From contig CAJNDS010000624.1 in NCBI GenBank assembly GCA_905221605.1, positions 617,001 through 681,000 on the forward strand: a DNA stretch of 64,000 bases. Direction: 5' to 3'. Position numbers and translations under genes: made by a program. The notes below the pieces were generated by a model that worked only from the letters and a program-made list of their open reading frames with translations, searched no databases and was not told the origin of the DNA. Each line of letters opens with the position of its first letter. Within the stretch, counting starts at the first letter, position 1. Source of the stretch: Symbiodinium natans (lineage: Eukaryota; Sar; Dinophyceae; Suessiales; Symbiodiniaceae). Below, one piece after another: positions 1 through 9,500 of this stretch.

Positions 1-2
1 TG

Positions 3-459
3 ACAACGAATCCTCCACGGAGTACGTCCCGGCTAATCCAGGGTTCTCAGCAGCTCCGGTGTTCTCGCACTTACTAACCGTGCCTTGCTGTTCTCCCCAG
101 AATCGCCCTGGCTTTCTCGCACTTACTTACCAGTCGACGTATTCCTCACCACAAAGTTCACTGCCATTGGGACTCGAGGCTTCTCCAGTGCAATGCTGGT
201 ACCTGCCCTTTGCTGGCCTCCATGCCTGGCCAGTGTCCCTCATCCATATTCTGGAGTTTGCTCTTTATAGCTCACATTCCCTCAGACCAAAGTCGAGGCC
301 GAATGTTGCATTGTTTGATTGAGCACTGCTGGGCTGCGGTTGTACCTATCAATTGCTCCGACACACCGGCACCGCGGAGTCTATGCTTCAAGCTGCTTTA
401 CCGCTTTGCGCCCAGTAGCATCAGCCGTCCAAGCTGCATGCAGTGCTTCCAGAGTCTCC
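3..459. repeat. 457-bp repeat R1, copy 1
   Basis: This block is nearly identical to 4844-5299, differing by a few substitutions and one or two single-base indels. It holds two TTCTCGC-N-CTTACT motifs (about 63 and 114) and one CCTCAGAC...TCGAGGCC hairpin motif (about 284). After 459 the two copies diverge abruptly: this one continues into a region rich in hairpin motifs, while the other jumps into unit E2. No convincing coding frame is present. Confidence 0.85.
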
Positions 460-878
460 CAGACTCAATTCCGGCAGACCAATAAGTGCCCGGCCTGCCC
501 ATTCCATCATTCTTCCCTCAGCTGATGCGAGGCCGGAACATCATGCACCTTCTTCATCAGCGAGGCGTTTTCGCAACCCTTCTGTTGTTCCCTCAGCCTT
601 GGCGAGGCCGAACCATCCATTCCCTCAGCCGAGGCGAGGCCGAACCTTTACTCCAGCATAGCGAGGCCGAAACTGCCCTTGCATAGCCTCACATGGCATC
701 TCCGCTGGTTTCACGGGTTCTGAAAGCATTGTGCTGCGAGGGTATGTTGATCACCCTCATTCCGGCAAGCTAAGCCTGCATTCGGGTTTGCCCTCACATG
801 GCCCTTAATGGCGAGGCTGTGCTCGCAATTCAATCCACTTCCACTTGCCTGGTTACTGGCCGGCGACGTTTCATCACC

Positions 879-1349
879 TCAAAGGAGCATCCATTCCTCA
901 TCATCTTCCGACAAGGCCAGCATCCTTCTCGACACATCAGGGCCATACACCATAATCACCAGCCTACCCAGGTACCTGATTTCACGTCCGCTGCCATCAA
1001 TCATCAGGGATGGGTTTGTGGGATCGACATAGAAATCGATGTTCCAAAGCCTCGCATCCTCACAGCATCGGAAATCCCGGAGCTGCAGGTGGAGGTTAGC
1101 TGCATTCAGGCTTCTTTGGACATTCCAATTCCCACAGCTGCCCCAGGCTATGTTGCCTCTCCTGGTGCGACGGACAAAGTGGATACGATATGACTGCGAC
1201 AGTTCCAGGAAAAGCCCTTCACGACGCCCCTGGTGTGACCATGCAAATACACAGCACGCAATTGCCGGCATGGTCCGTCGCTCTCCGTCTGCCTTGCAGC
1301 AAGTCTCTTTGGCGTGTGGCACACTGTCCAGGGCACTGTGGACGGCCAC
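879..1349 (-). CDS. Retroelement cargo ORF, paralogue of the 305-aa ORF
   Basis: This 156-codon frame opens with GTG, so the true start is uncertain and it may be 5'-truncated. A run containing FVRRTRRGN and CGNWN aligns by eye with FVRTSRSGK and CGQW in the 305-aa ORF at 10953-11870, and similarity continues through a stretch ending GREIRYLGRL / GRRIELHCAL. The paired Cys motifs of the larger protein are only partly kept. No known family is recognised and the function is unknown. Conservation of the frame in two elements suggests that it was once translated. Confidence 0.45.
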   Translation of the reverse strand: MAVHSALDSVPHAKETCCKADGERRTMPAIACCVFAWSHQGRREGLFLELSQSYRIHFVRRTRRGNIAWGSCGNWNVQRSLNAANLHLQLRDFRCCEDARLWNIDFYVDPTNPSLMIDGSGREIRYLGRLVIMVYGPDVSRRMLALSEDDEEWMLL

Positions 1350-1703
1350 TCTGGTCGCCGATAGCCCACGAGCGGAAATCTGCGGTTGAGACGGGGCCCT
1401 GTTCCAACAAAGGAAGTTAAGGCCTCGGAACCCTCTTCGCTCGCACAGGTCTGCTATCTTCTTGCACCTCAGTTCCAGGAGGTGTTTCCCTCAACCGTGG
1501 TGAGGCCGAACTATGTTGTCCCTCCGAGCGAGGCCGAAGACTTTCCACAATCCTCAGCTTATGCGAGGCCGACAACACCCTCAGCAGCGAGGTCGAAAGT
1601 TCCCTCAGCACTCGGCGAGGCCGTACACAGGCAGCTATGTGGCTGGCAGAACTACCGAGCAAACACAGTGGTTTCGGTTTGAGTCCTGTTGGAGCCCACC
1701 CTT

Positions 1704-3768
1704 AACTAAACTAAAAATTACCTCGCTTGAGGTGTTGCGTTCTCAGCTAGGCCCTCTCTCAGCTGCAACCCTCAGCACTCGCGAGGCCGAACTTTGCCCT
1801 CCGCATGCATTGCTGTTGAGGCACTTGTTGTGGCATCAGCCTCCGTAAGTTTGGCAATCCTCACTCAGCACTGGATGTTCTGTTCGAGGCATATTTCCTC
1901 AGCGCATGCGAGGCCGCAAAGTGAAACACGTGAGGTATGAAAGACTGCTACTCCAGGTTCGTCCGCAGCTCCGGCTTTCTCGCACTTACTAACCGTGCCT
2001 TGCAGCCTCCCCCAAAGTAGCGTCACCCTGGCTTTCTCGCTCTTACTCACCAGTTGACCAATAATGCATCTCACGCGGTTGCTTCATGGTAAAACTGCAG
2101 CTCGAGGTCCCGGCGTTCTCGCTCTTACTAACCCGGACCGATACTGCAGAGAAGCATTGACTGTTGTTCCCTCAGCGGAGGCGAGGCCGAACAACCATTC
2201 CGCTGCATCTGCGCAGCCAGGCCCTCAGCTCCTCACTGAGCCAGGGCTCTCTCTAGACAGAGTTCCCTTGCTGGCAAGCCCTCTATCTCTATGTGACCCC
2301 CGCGGTGCCACGTATAAGCAGCTGCTCCGCGTGTCTTAGGACCACAGTTTTCATTCGGATTTGTTGTTGTAGGCCTTCCAGTGCTTGAGGCCGAATCCAA
2401 ACACCACATCTCACGTCACACGGCTAGGCAATTTGGCTCCAACATCTGAAGATAGTGACACATACTCTGCGTGGCGTCCGCGTGAGCTAGCCTGTCCTAG
2501 AGTTTAGGAGTTCGGCTCCTTTCATCGCTTGTCTTACCACAGGTCTCTTTCGGTGGCCCGTACTCAGCAGCCAGCACATGTACCATCCTCAGACGCCAGA
2601 GCCGCCTTGCCCCAGCAAGTGCCCATTCAAACCACTCACCAGATAGTGAGAGCCAACATCTTCAAACAACCTCCAGCGGCCGTGCCGCGAGGACCTAAAC
2701 ATCTGCAAGGTTCCGCCTTGTCTGTGTGCACGGACAGACCCCAGCCCTTGCAGGAGACGTGGATGTAACAAAAGCAGGCCTGCCATGTCCAGCAGGCTGA
2801 TTACCATTGGTTGCCTTCAGATGGGAAAAGCGCGAAGATCGGGTAACCTCCACCTGAATCCTTTCCGGCCAATACCAACCCTTACAAACCCTCAGCACGG
2901 AGCGAGGCCGAAGGAGGCTTCTTGGACTATTGGTTTTCCGGGGAGCAGCCACCAACAGCTGCTCGTCAACTTGCACTGCGCCGCACCACAGTCCTACTGC
3001 AAGTTCTTTGGCAACGGTTTCTCAGTAGCACCAGTCAATGAGCTTTACGACACTGATGCCTCTGGTTATTTGTGTCCAGGCAGATCCAGCAGGGTTGGGC
3101 CAAATCGTTTCTACCTGATTCTACCTGCGAAGAAAATCCTGTTGTGCTCAGCTTGCAGATCCCCGAACACCTGCAAGCTTGGGCTCGAGCACACCGCAAT
3201 TGTTCGGGACACTCCTGTCGCCACTGCAAGGATGCCGCTTGCAGTGCGACGTTGGCCTGCACTGTCTGCAGCGTGCCTGGCCGTTTTCCCCCGTGTTTCG
3301 GTCTCACCTTCGTTTTCCACACAAGTGAGCGAGGAACCCAAACTCACCTTCAGCACAGCCCTCAATCCAAATGAGGGTCGGTGGGTTTTGCTCACCCAGA
3401 GACAGCAGGAATCTCTGGTGAGCAACAGGCTAGCGTCACCCCTCAAGCAAAGCGAGGCTGCAACTCACACTGTGACCCAGAGCAGACTGTAGGTCACAAG
3501 GTTCCCTCAGCAACGCGAGGACGAAAAGCTTCCCTCCAGCGAAGCGAGGCCGAAAACTGTGCACTCACGCCCTTCGTCGACGGCAGCAGTTGGCGGGCCG
3601 CCGCTCTATGACAGCTTAGCCGGTCAGCCGGCCTACGAGCAAACACAGTTTTGCCAGGGCCTCAAAACGGAACCTACCCTTAGTTACAAGCCCCAGGGCC
3701 AGCCACAACGGCACTAAAGACGCACTCTACCTGAGCACCCCACCGGGGTTGAGCCGAAACCTTGAGCC
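1704..3768 (-). mobile_element. Non-autonomous retroelement unit E1 (beta type), 3' end missing
   Basis: This is the first of seven copies of a ~2.1-kb unit. Its 5' end (minus strand) is at 3768, where CTTGAGCCA at 3761-3769 is the complement of the spliced-leader end TGGCTCAAG, followed by W1 at 3769-3781. Its last ~65 bases at the 3' end are lost in the 1703/1704 junction. It carries beta-type markers: CTCTATGTGAC near 2304, TCCTAGAGTTTAGG near 2494 and TTTGTGTCC near 3070. ORFs of up to 235 codons occur on both strands, but single-base indels between copies break them, so I treat the unit as non-coding. Confidence 0.8.
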
Positions 3769-3781
3769 AGGTGAATTTTAC
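3769..3781. repeat. 13-bp junction word W1 (AGGTGAATTTTAC)
   Basis: The word lies between the 5' end of E1 on the left and the 3' end of the next element on the right. Exact copies are at 24666, 28576, 30702, 32838 and 41312. A near copy is at 48349, and its first eight bases recur at 50749. Confidence 0.85.
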
Positions 3782-4843
3782 GTCTGCACGCTGCGAGGCG
3801 TAGCCACCCGAAGGGGCTGTGGGTTCAAGTGAAACAAACTTACTAAAACTGTGGGGTGAAACTGCCGGTAAGTTCCCCCTCTCATTCCTTGTCCTCGGTT
3901 TTGACGTACCGCTACCCTCAACCGAAGTGAGGCCGGAATGTCCTTTTGACCAAGTCGTTGCTATTGGCTTGAAGACTTTGGCCAAGGCAAATTGCCTGTA
4001 TGCTTGCACATTCTCTGTGTTGTCTATTCGGGAGGCGATCCATGCCCTCGTTCGTGGAGGCCGCTATCCCTCACCGAATGGAGGTCATTCCTTTAGACCC
4101 AGATGCTCGTTCTACGAGCCTCATTGCATGTCCTGAGTGCTTCCATCCACCCCTCAACCGTAGTGAGGCCGGACATGTCTTCAAACCAGGTCATGGCCCA
4201 AGGCTTCATGGACTCTGGTTACGGTGGCTGCCTCTTGCATGCACAGGGCATACTTCCTGTGGCTTTTGCCGGGAGGTGATCCATGCCCTCCGATTCTCAG
4301 AGGCCGCTATCCCTCTACCGGCGGGGTGGTCAATCCCCATACATAGACCGTTCCATATTGATTGAGGCCATTCTGCACTTTCTCGTCATCTCACCTTGAC
4401 GGATCCATGCCCTCGATTCACACATCTCCAACACGAGCCAAGCAGGAGGAACAGGTGAAGTACCTGCCCAAACATACCCCTTTTTAGGCTGGAGGACGCT
4501 AAGCGACCGAAATCGCCGCTACGCACCGGTGACCCCACGCCACACACCTTCAACAGGTGGCCGGTACAGGCGCCTGACAGGGGGCCGGGCAAGGTGCCGA
4601 CAACCAGGTCAAACCCACCCTGCCTGTGAGGATATTATGTACGAGGCCGCTATCCATTGTGAGACTTGACATTCTCATCCAGCCGTAGCCATTGTTCCAA
4701 AGACAGTCGGCTGGCTCTCTTGTTTGCCACCAAAACTCCATACTCTCACTTGGGAGTCGATTTCCCTCAACCGAAGTGAGGCCCACTCTGCGACCACGGT
4801 TTAGCTGCATGCTTGGTCCTTGTGGGCATTTCTGAAAGCAGTT
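3782..4843 (-). mobile_element. Retroelement 3' region, non-coding
   Basis: This region begins (minus-strand 3' end) with the GTCTGCACGCTG...CCACCCGAAGGGGC block shared by the E units and LINE-A. It then continues into sequence not seen elsewhere in the window. Hairpin motifs of the CCTCAACCGNAGTGAGGCC subtype occur near 3917, 4153 and 4765. A second motif, CCATGCCCTCG...GAGGCCGCTATCCCT, recurs near 4038, 4281 and, in part, 4405. No ORF here is believable. Confidence 0.55.
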
Positions 4844-5299
4844 ACAACGAATCCTCCACGGAGTACGTCCCGGCTAATCCAGGGTTCTCAGCAGCTCCGG
4901 TGTTCTCGCACTTACTAACCGTGCCTTGCTGTTCTCCCCAGAATCGCCCTGGCTTTCTCGCACTTACTTACCAGTCGACGTATTCCTCACCACAAAGTTC
5001 ACTGCCATTGGGACTCGAGGCTTTTCCAGTGCATGCTGGTTCCTGCCCTTTGCTGGCCTCCATGCCTGGCCAGTGTCCCTCATCCATATTCTGGAGTTTG
5101 CTCTTTATAGCTCACATTCCCTCAGACCAAAGTCGAGGCCGAATGTTGCTTTGTTTGATTGAGCTCTGCTGGGCTGCGGTTGTTCCTATCAATTGCTCCG
5201 ACACACCGGCACCGCGGAGTCTATGCTTCAAGCTACTTTACCGCTTTGCGCCCAGTAGCATCAGCCGTCCAAGCTGCATGCAGTGCTTCCAGAGTCTCC
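4844..5299. repeat. R1 repeat, copy 2, truncated at the E2 junction
   Basis: This is a second copy of bases 3-459. Its right edge at 5299/5300 joins directly to the ATTACCTCGC word inside unit E2. The missing sequence on both sides shows a deletion or unequal crossover. Confidence 0.85.
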
Positions 5300-5300
5300 A

Positions 5301-7351
5301 ATTACCTCGCTTGAGGTGTTGCGTTCTCAGCTAGGCCCTCTCTCAGCTGCAACCCTCAGCACTCGCGAGGCCGAACTTTGCCCTCCGCATGCATTGCTGT
5401 TGAGGCACTTGTTGTGGCATCAGCCTCCGTAAGTTTGGCAATCCCCACTCAGCACTGGATGTTCTGTTCGAGGCACATTCCCTCAACGCATGCGAGGCCG
5501 CAAAGTGAAACACGTGAGGTATGAAAGAATGCTACTCCAGGTTCGTCCGCAGCTCCGGCTTTCTCGCACTTACTAACCGTGCCTTGCAGTCTCCCCCAAA
5601 GTAGCGTCACCCTGGCTTTCTCGCTCTTACTCACCAGTTGACCAATAATGCATCTCACGCGGTTGCTTCATGGTAAACTGCAGCTCGAGGTCCCGGTGTT
5701 CTCGCTCTTACTAACCCGGACCGACACTGCAGAGAAGCATTACTGTTGTTCCCTCAGCGGAGGCGAGGCCGAACAACCATTCCGCTGCATCAGCGCAGCC
5801 AGGCCCTCAGCTCCTCACTGAGCCAGGGCTATCTCTAGACAGAGTTCCCTTGCTGGCAAGCCCTCTATCTCTATGTGACCCCCGCGGTGCCACGTATTAG
5901 CAGCTGCTCCGCGTGTCTTAGGACCACAGTTTCATTCGGATTTGTTTTGTAGGCCTTCCAGTGCTTGAGGCCGAGACCAAACACCACATCTCACGTCACA
6001 CGGCGAGACAATTTGGCTCCAACATCCGAAGATAGTAACACATACTCTGCGTGGCGTCCGCGTGAGCTAGCCTGTCCTAGAGTTTAGGAGTTCGGCTCCT
6101 TTCATCGCTTGTCTTACCACAGGTCTCTTTTGGTGGCCCGTACTCAGCAGCCAGCACATGTACCATCCTCAGACGCCAGAGCCGCCTTGCCCCAGCAAGT
6201 GCCCATACAAACCACTCACCAGACAGTGAGAGCCAACATCTTCAAACAACCTCCAGCGGCCGTGCCGCGAGGACCTAAACATCTGCAAGGTTCCGCCTTG
6301 TCTGTGTGCACGGACAGACCCCAGCCCTTGCAGGAGACGTGGATGTAAACAAAAGCAGGCCTGCCATGTCCAGCAGGCTGATTACCATTGGTTGCCTTCA
6401 GATGGGAAAAGCGCGAAGATCGGGTAACCTCCATCTGAATCCTTTCCGGCCAATACCAACCCTTACAAACCCTCAGCACGGAGCGAGGCCGAAGGAGGCT
6501 TTCTTGGACTATTGGTTTTCCGGGGAGCAGCCACCAACAGCTGCTCTTCAACTTGCACTGCGCCGCACCACAGTCCTGCTGCAAGTTCTGGCAACGGTTT
6601 CTCAGTAGCACCAGTCAATGAGCTTTACGACACTGATGCCTCTGGTTATTTGTGTCCAGGCAGATCCACCAGGGTTGGGCCAAATCTTTTCTACCTGATT
6701 CTACCTGCGAAGAAAATCCTGTTGTGCTCAGCTTGCAGATCCCCGAAAACCTGCAGGCTTGGGCTCGAGCACACCGCTATTGTTCGGGACACTCCTGTCA
6801 CCACTGCAAGGATGCCGCTTGCAGTGCGACGTTGGCCTGCACTGTCTGCAGCGTGCCTGGCCGTTTTCCCCCCGTGTTTCGGTCTCACCTTCGTTTTCCA
6901 CTCAAGTGAGCGAGGAACCCAAACTCACCTTCAGCACAGCCCTCAATCCAAATGAGGGTCGGTGGGTTTTGCTCACCCAGAGACAGCAGGAATCTCTGGT
7001 GAGCAACAGGCTAGCGTCACCCCTCAAGCAAAGCGAGGCTGCAACTCTCACTGTGACCCAGAGCAGACTGTAGGCCACAAGGTTCCCTCAGCAACGCGAG
7101 GACGAAAAGCTTCCCTCCAGCGAAGCGAGGCCGAAAACTGTGCACTCGAACGTCCTTCGTCGTCGGCAGCAGTTGGCGGGCCGCCGCTCTATGACAGCTT
7201 AGCCGGTCAGCCGGCCTACGAGCAAACACAGTTTTGCCAGGGCCTCAAAACGGAACCTACCCTTAGTTACAAGCCCCAGGGCCAGCCACAACGGCACTAA
7301 AGACGCTCTCTACCTGAGCACCCCACCGGGGTTGAGCCGAAACCTTGAGCC
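5301..7351 (-). mobile_element. Non-autonomous retroelement unit E2 (beta type)
   Basis: This copy has beta markers (TCCTAGAGTTTAGG near 6075, TTTGTGTCC near 6649). Its 3' terminus is replaced by R1 at 5300. Its 5' end has the spliced-leader relic CTTGAGCCAA at 7344-7353, followed by word W2. The composite 3782-7351 therefore has W1 on one side and W2 on the other, as expected if recombination joined two different insertions. No ORF is conserved. Confidence 0.8.
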
Positions 7352-7364
7352 AACCAGGACTTTC

Positions 7365-9477
7365 GTCTGCACGCTGCGAGGCGTAGCCACCCGAAGGGGC
7401 CGTTGGTCAAGGTGAAACTAAACTAAAAATTACCTCGCTTGAGGTGTTGCGTTCTCAGCTAGGCCCTCTCTCAGCTGCAACCCTCAGCACTCGCGAGGCC
7501 GAACTTTGCCCTCCGCATGCATTGCTGTTGAGGCACTTGTTGTGGCATCAGCCTCCGTAAGTTTGGCAATCCCCACTCAGCACTGGATGTTCTGTTCGAG
7601 GCATATTTCCTCAGCGCATGCGAGGCCGCAAAGTGAAACACGTGAGGTATGAAAACTGCTACTCCAGGTTCGTCCACAGCTCCGGCTTTCTCGCACTTAC
7701 TAACCGTGCCTTGCAGCCTCCCCCAAAGTAGCGTCACCCTGGCTTTCTCGCTCTTACTCACCAGTTGACCAATAATGCATCTCACGCGGTTGCTTCATGG
7801 TAAAACTGCAGCTCGAGGTCCCGGCGTTCTCGCTCTTACTAACCCGGACCGACACTGCAGAGAAGCATTGACTGTTGTTCCCTCAGCGGAGGCGAGGCCG
7901 AACAACCATTCCGCTGCATCAGCGCAGCCAGGCCCTCAGCTCCTCACTGAGCCAGGGCTCTCTTTAGACAGAGTTCCCCTGCTGGCAAGCCCTCTATCTC
8001 TTTGTGACCCCCGCGGTGCCACGTATAAGCAGCTGCACCGCGTGTCTTAGGACCACAGTTTTCATTCGGATTTGTTGTTGTAGGCCTTCCAGTGCTTGAG
8101 GCCGAATCCAAACACCACATCTCACGTCACAAGGCTGGCAATTTGGCTCCAACATCTGAAGATAGTAACACATACTCTGCGTGGCGTCCGCGTGAGCTAG
8201 CCTGTCCTTTCTTTAGGAGTTCGGCTCCTTTCATCGCTTGTCTTACCACAGGTCTCTTTCGGTGGCCCGTACTCAGCAGCCAGCACATGTACCATCCTCA
8301 GACGCCAGAGCCGCCTTGCCCCAGCAAGTGCCCATACAAACCACTCACCAGATAGTGAGAGCCAACATCTTCAAACAACCTCCAGCGGCCGTGCCGCGAG
8401 GACCTAAACATCTGCAAGGTTCCGCCTTGTCTGTGTGCACGGACAGACCCCAGCCCTTGCAGGAGACGTGGATGTAAACAAAAGCAGGCCTGCCATGTCC
8501 AGCAGGCTGATTACCATTGGTTGCCTTCAGATGGGAAAAGCGCGAAGATCGGGTAACCTCCATCTGAATCCTTTCCGGCCAATACCAACCCTTACAAACC
8601 CTCAGCACGGAGCGAGGCCGAAGGAGGCTTCTTGGACTATTGGTTTTCCGGGGAGCAGCCACCACCAGCTGCTCTTCAACTTGCACTGCGCCGCACCACA
8701 GTCCTACTGCAAGTTCCTTGGCAACGGTTTCTCAGTAGCACCAGTCAATGAGCTTTACGACACTGATGCCTCTGGTTATTTATGTCCAGGCAGATCCACC
8801 AGGGTTGGGCCAAATCTTTTCTACCTGATTCTACCTGCGAAGAAAATCCTGTTGTGCTCAGCTTGCAGATCCCCGAAAACCTGCAAGCTTGGGCTCGAGC
8901 ACACCGCAATTGTTCGGGACACTCCTGTCGCCACTGCAAGGATGCCTCTTGCAGTGCGACGTTGGCCTGCACTGTCTGCAGCGTGCCTGGCCGTTTCCCC
9001 CGTGTTTCGGTCTCACCTTCGTTTTCCACACAAGTGAGCGAGGAACCCAAACTCACCTTCAGCACAGCCCTCAATCCAAATGAGGGTCGGTGGGTTTTGC
9101 TCACCCAGAGACAGCAGGAATCTCTGGTGAGCAACAGGCTTGCGTCACCCCTCAAGCAATGCGAGGCTGCAACTCTCACTGTGACCCAGAGCAGACTGTA
9201 GGCCACAAGGTTCCCTCAGCAACGCGAGGACGAAAAGCTTCCCTCTAGCGAAGCGAGGCCGAAAACTGTGCACTCACGCCCTTCGTCGACGGCAGCAGTT
9301 GGCGGGCCGCCGCTCTATGACAGCTTAGCCGGTCAGCCGGCCTACGAGCAAACACAGTTTTGTCAGGCCTCAAAACGGAACCTACCCTTAGTTACAAGCC
9401 CCAGGGCCAGCCACAACGGCACTAAAGACGCTCTCTACCTGAGCACCCCACCGGGGTTGAGCCGAAACCTTGAGCCA
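7365..9477 (-). mobile_element. Non-autonomous retroelement unit E3 (alpha type), complete
   Basis: This complete unit has the LINE-A-like 3' end (7365-7410, with the GAAGGGGC hairpin). Its 5' relic leader is at 9469-9477. W2 occurs at 7352-7364 and again at 9488-9500, so the unit looks flanked by a 13-bp target-site duplication with ten extra bases on the right. Alpha markers are CTCTTTGTGAC near 7999, TCCTTTCTTTAGG near 8206 and TTTATGTCC near 8779. About eight CCTCAGC...GCGAGGCC motifs sit at the positions seen in the other copies. Confidence 0.85.
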
Positions 9478-9500
9478 GAACTACGGCAACCAGGACTTTC

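Larger units (their letters stand above)
1..1703 (-). mobile_element. Chimeric retroelement segment with 156-codon ORF
   Basis: This is a minus-strand retroelement remnant whose 3' end lies outside the window. Bases 1621-1703 match the 5' untranslated region of LINE-A (about 20270-20341, the stretch with AGCAAACACA and GAGCCCACCC). At 1703/1704 this stops and the inside of unit E1 begins. The usual joint (spliced-leader relic, 13-bp word and unit 3' end) is absent, so I infer a deletion of roughly 150 bases by recombination. The CCTCAGC...GCGAGGCC motif is dense around 510-660 and 1490-1610. The only ORF worth noting is at 879-1349. Confidence 0.6.

Noticed and set aside
500-1620. Possible CRISPR-like array of CCTCAGC...GCGAGGCC repeats
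   Set aside because: Spacing is irregular, from under 20 to hundreds of bases. The repeat is a short variable hairpin, there are no cas genes, and the context is eukaryotic.
3782-3836. tRNA-derived SINE head (GGTTCAAGTG resembles a B box)
   Set aside because: No matching A box or cloverleaf can be drawn, and the block is shared with the LINE-A 3' end, which explains it better.
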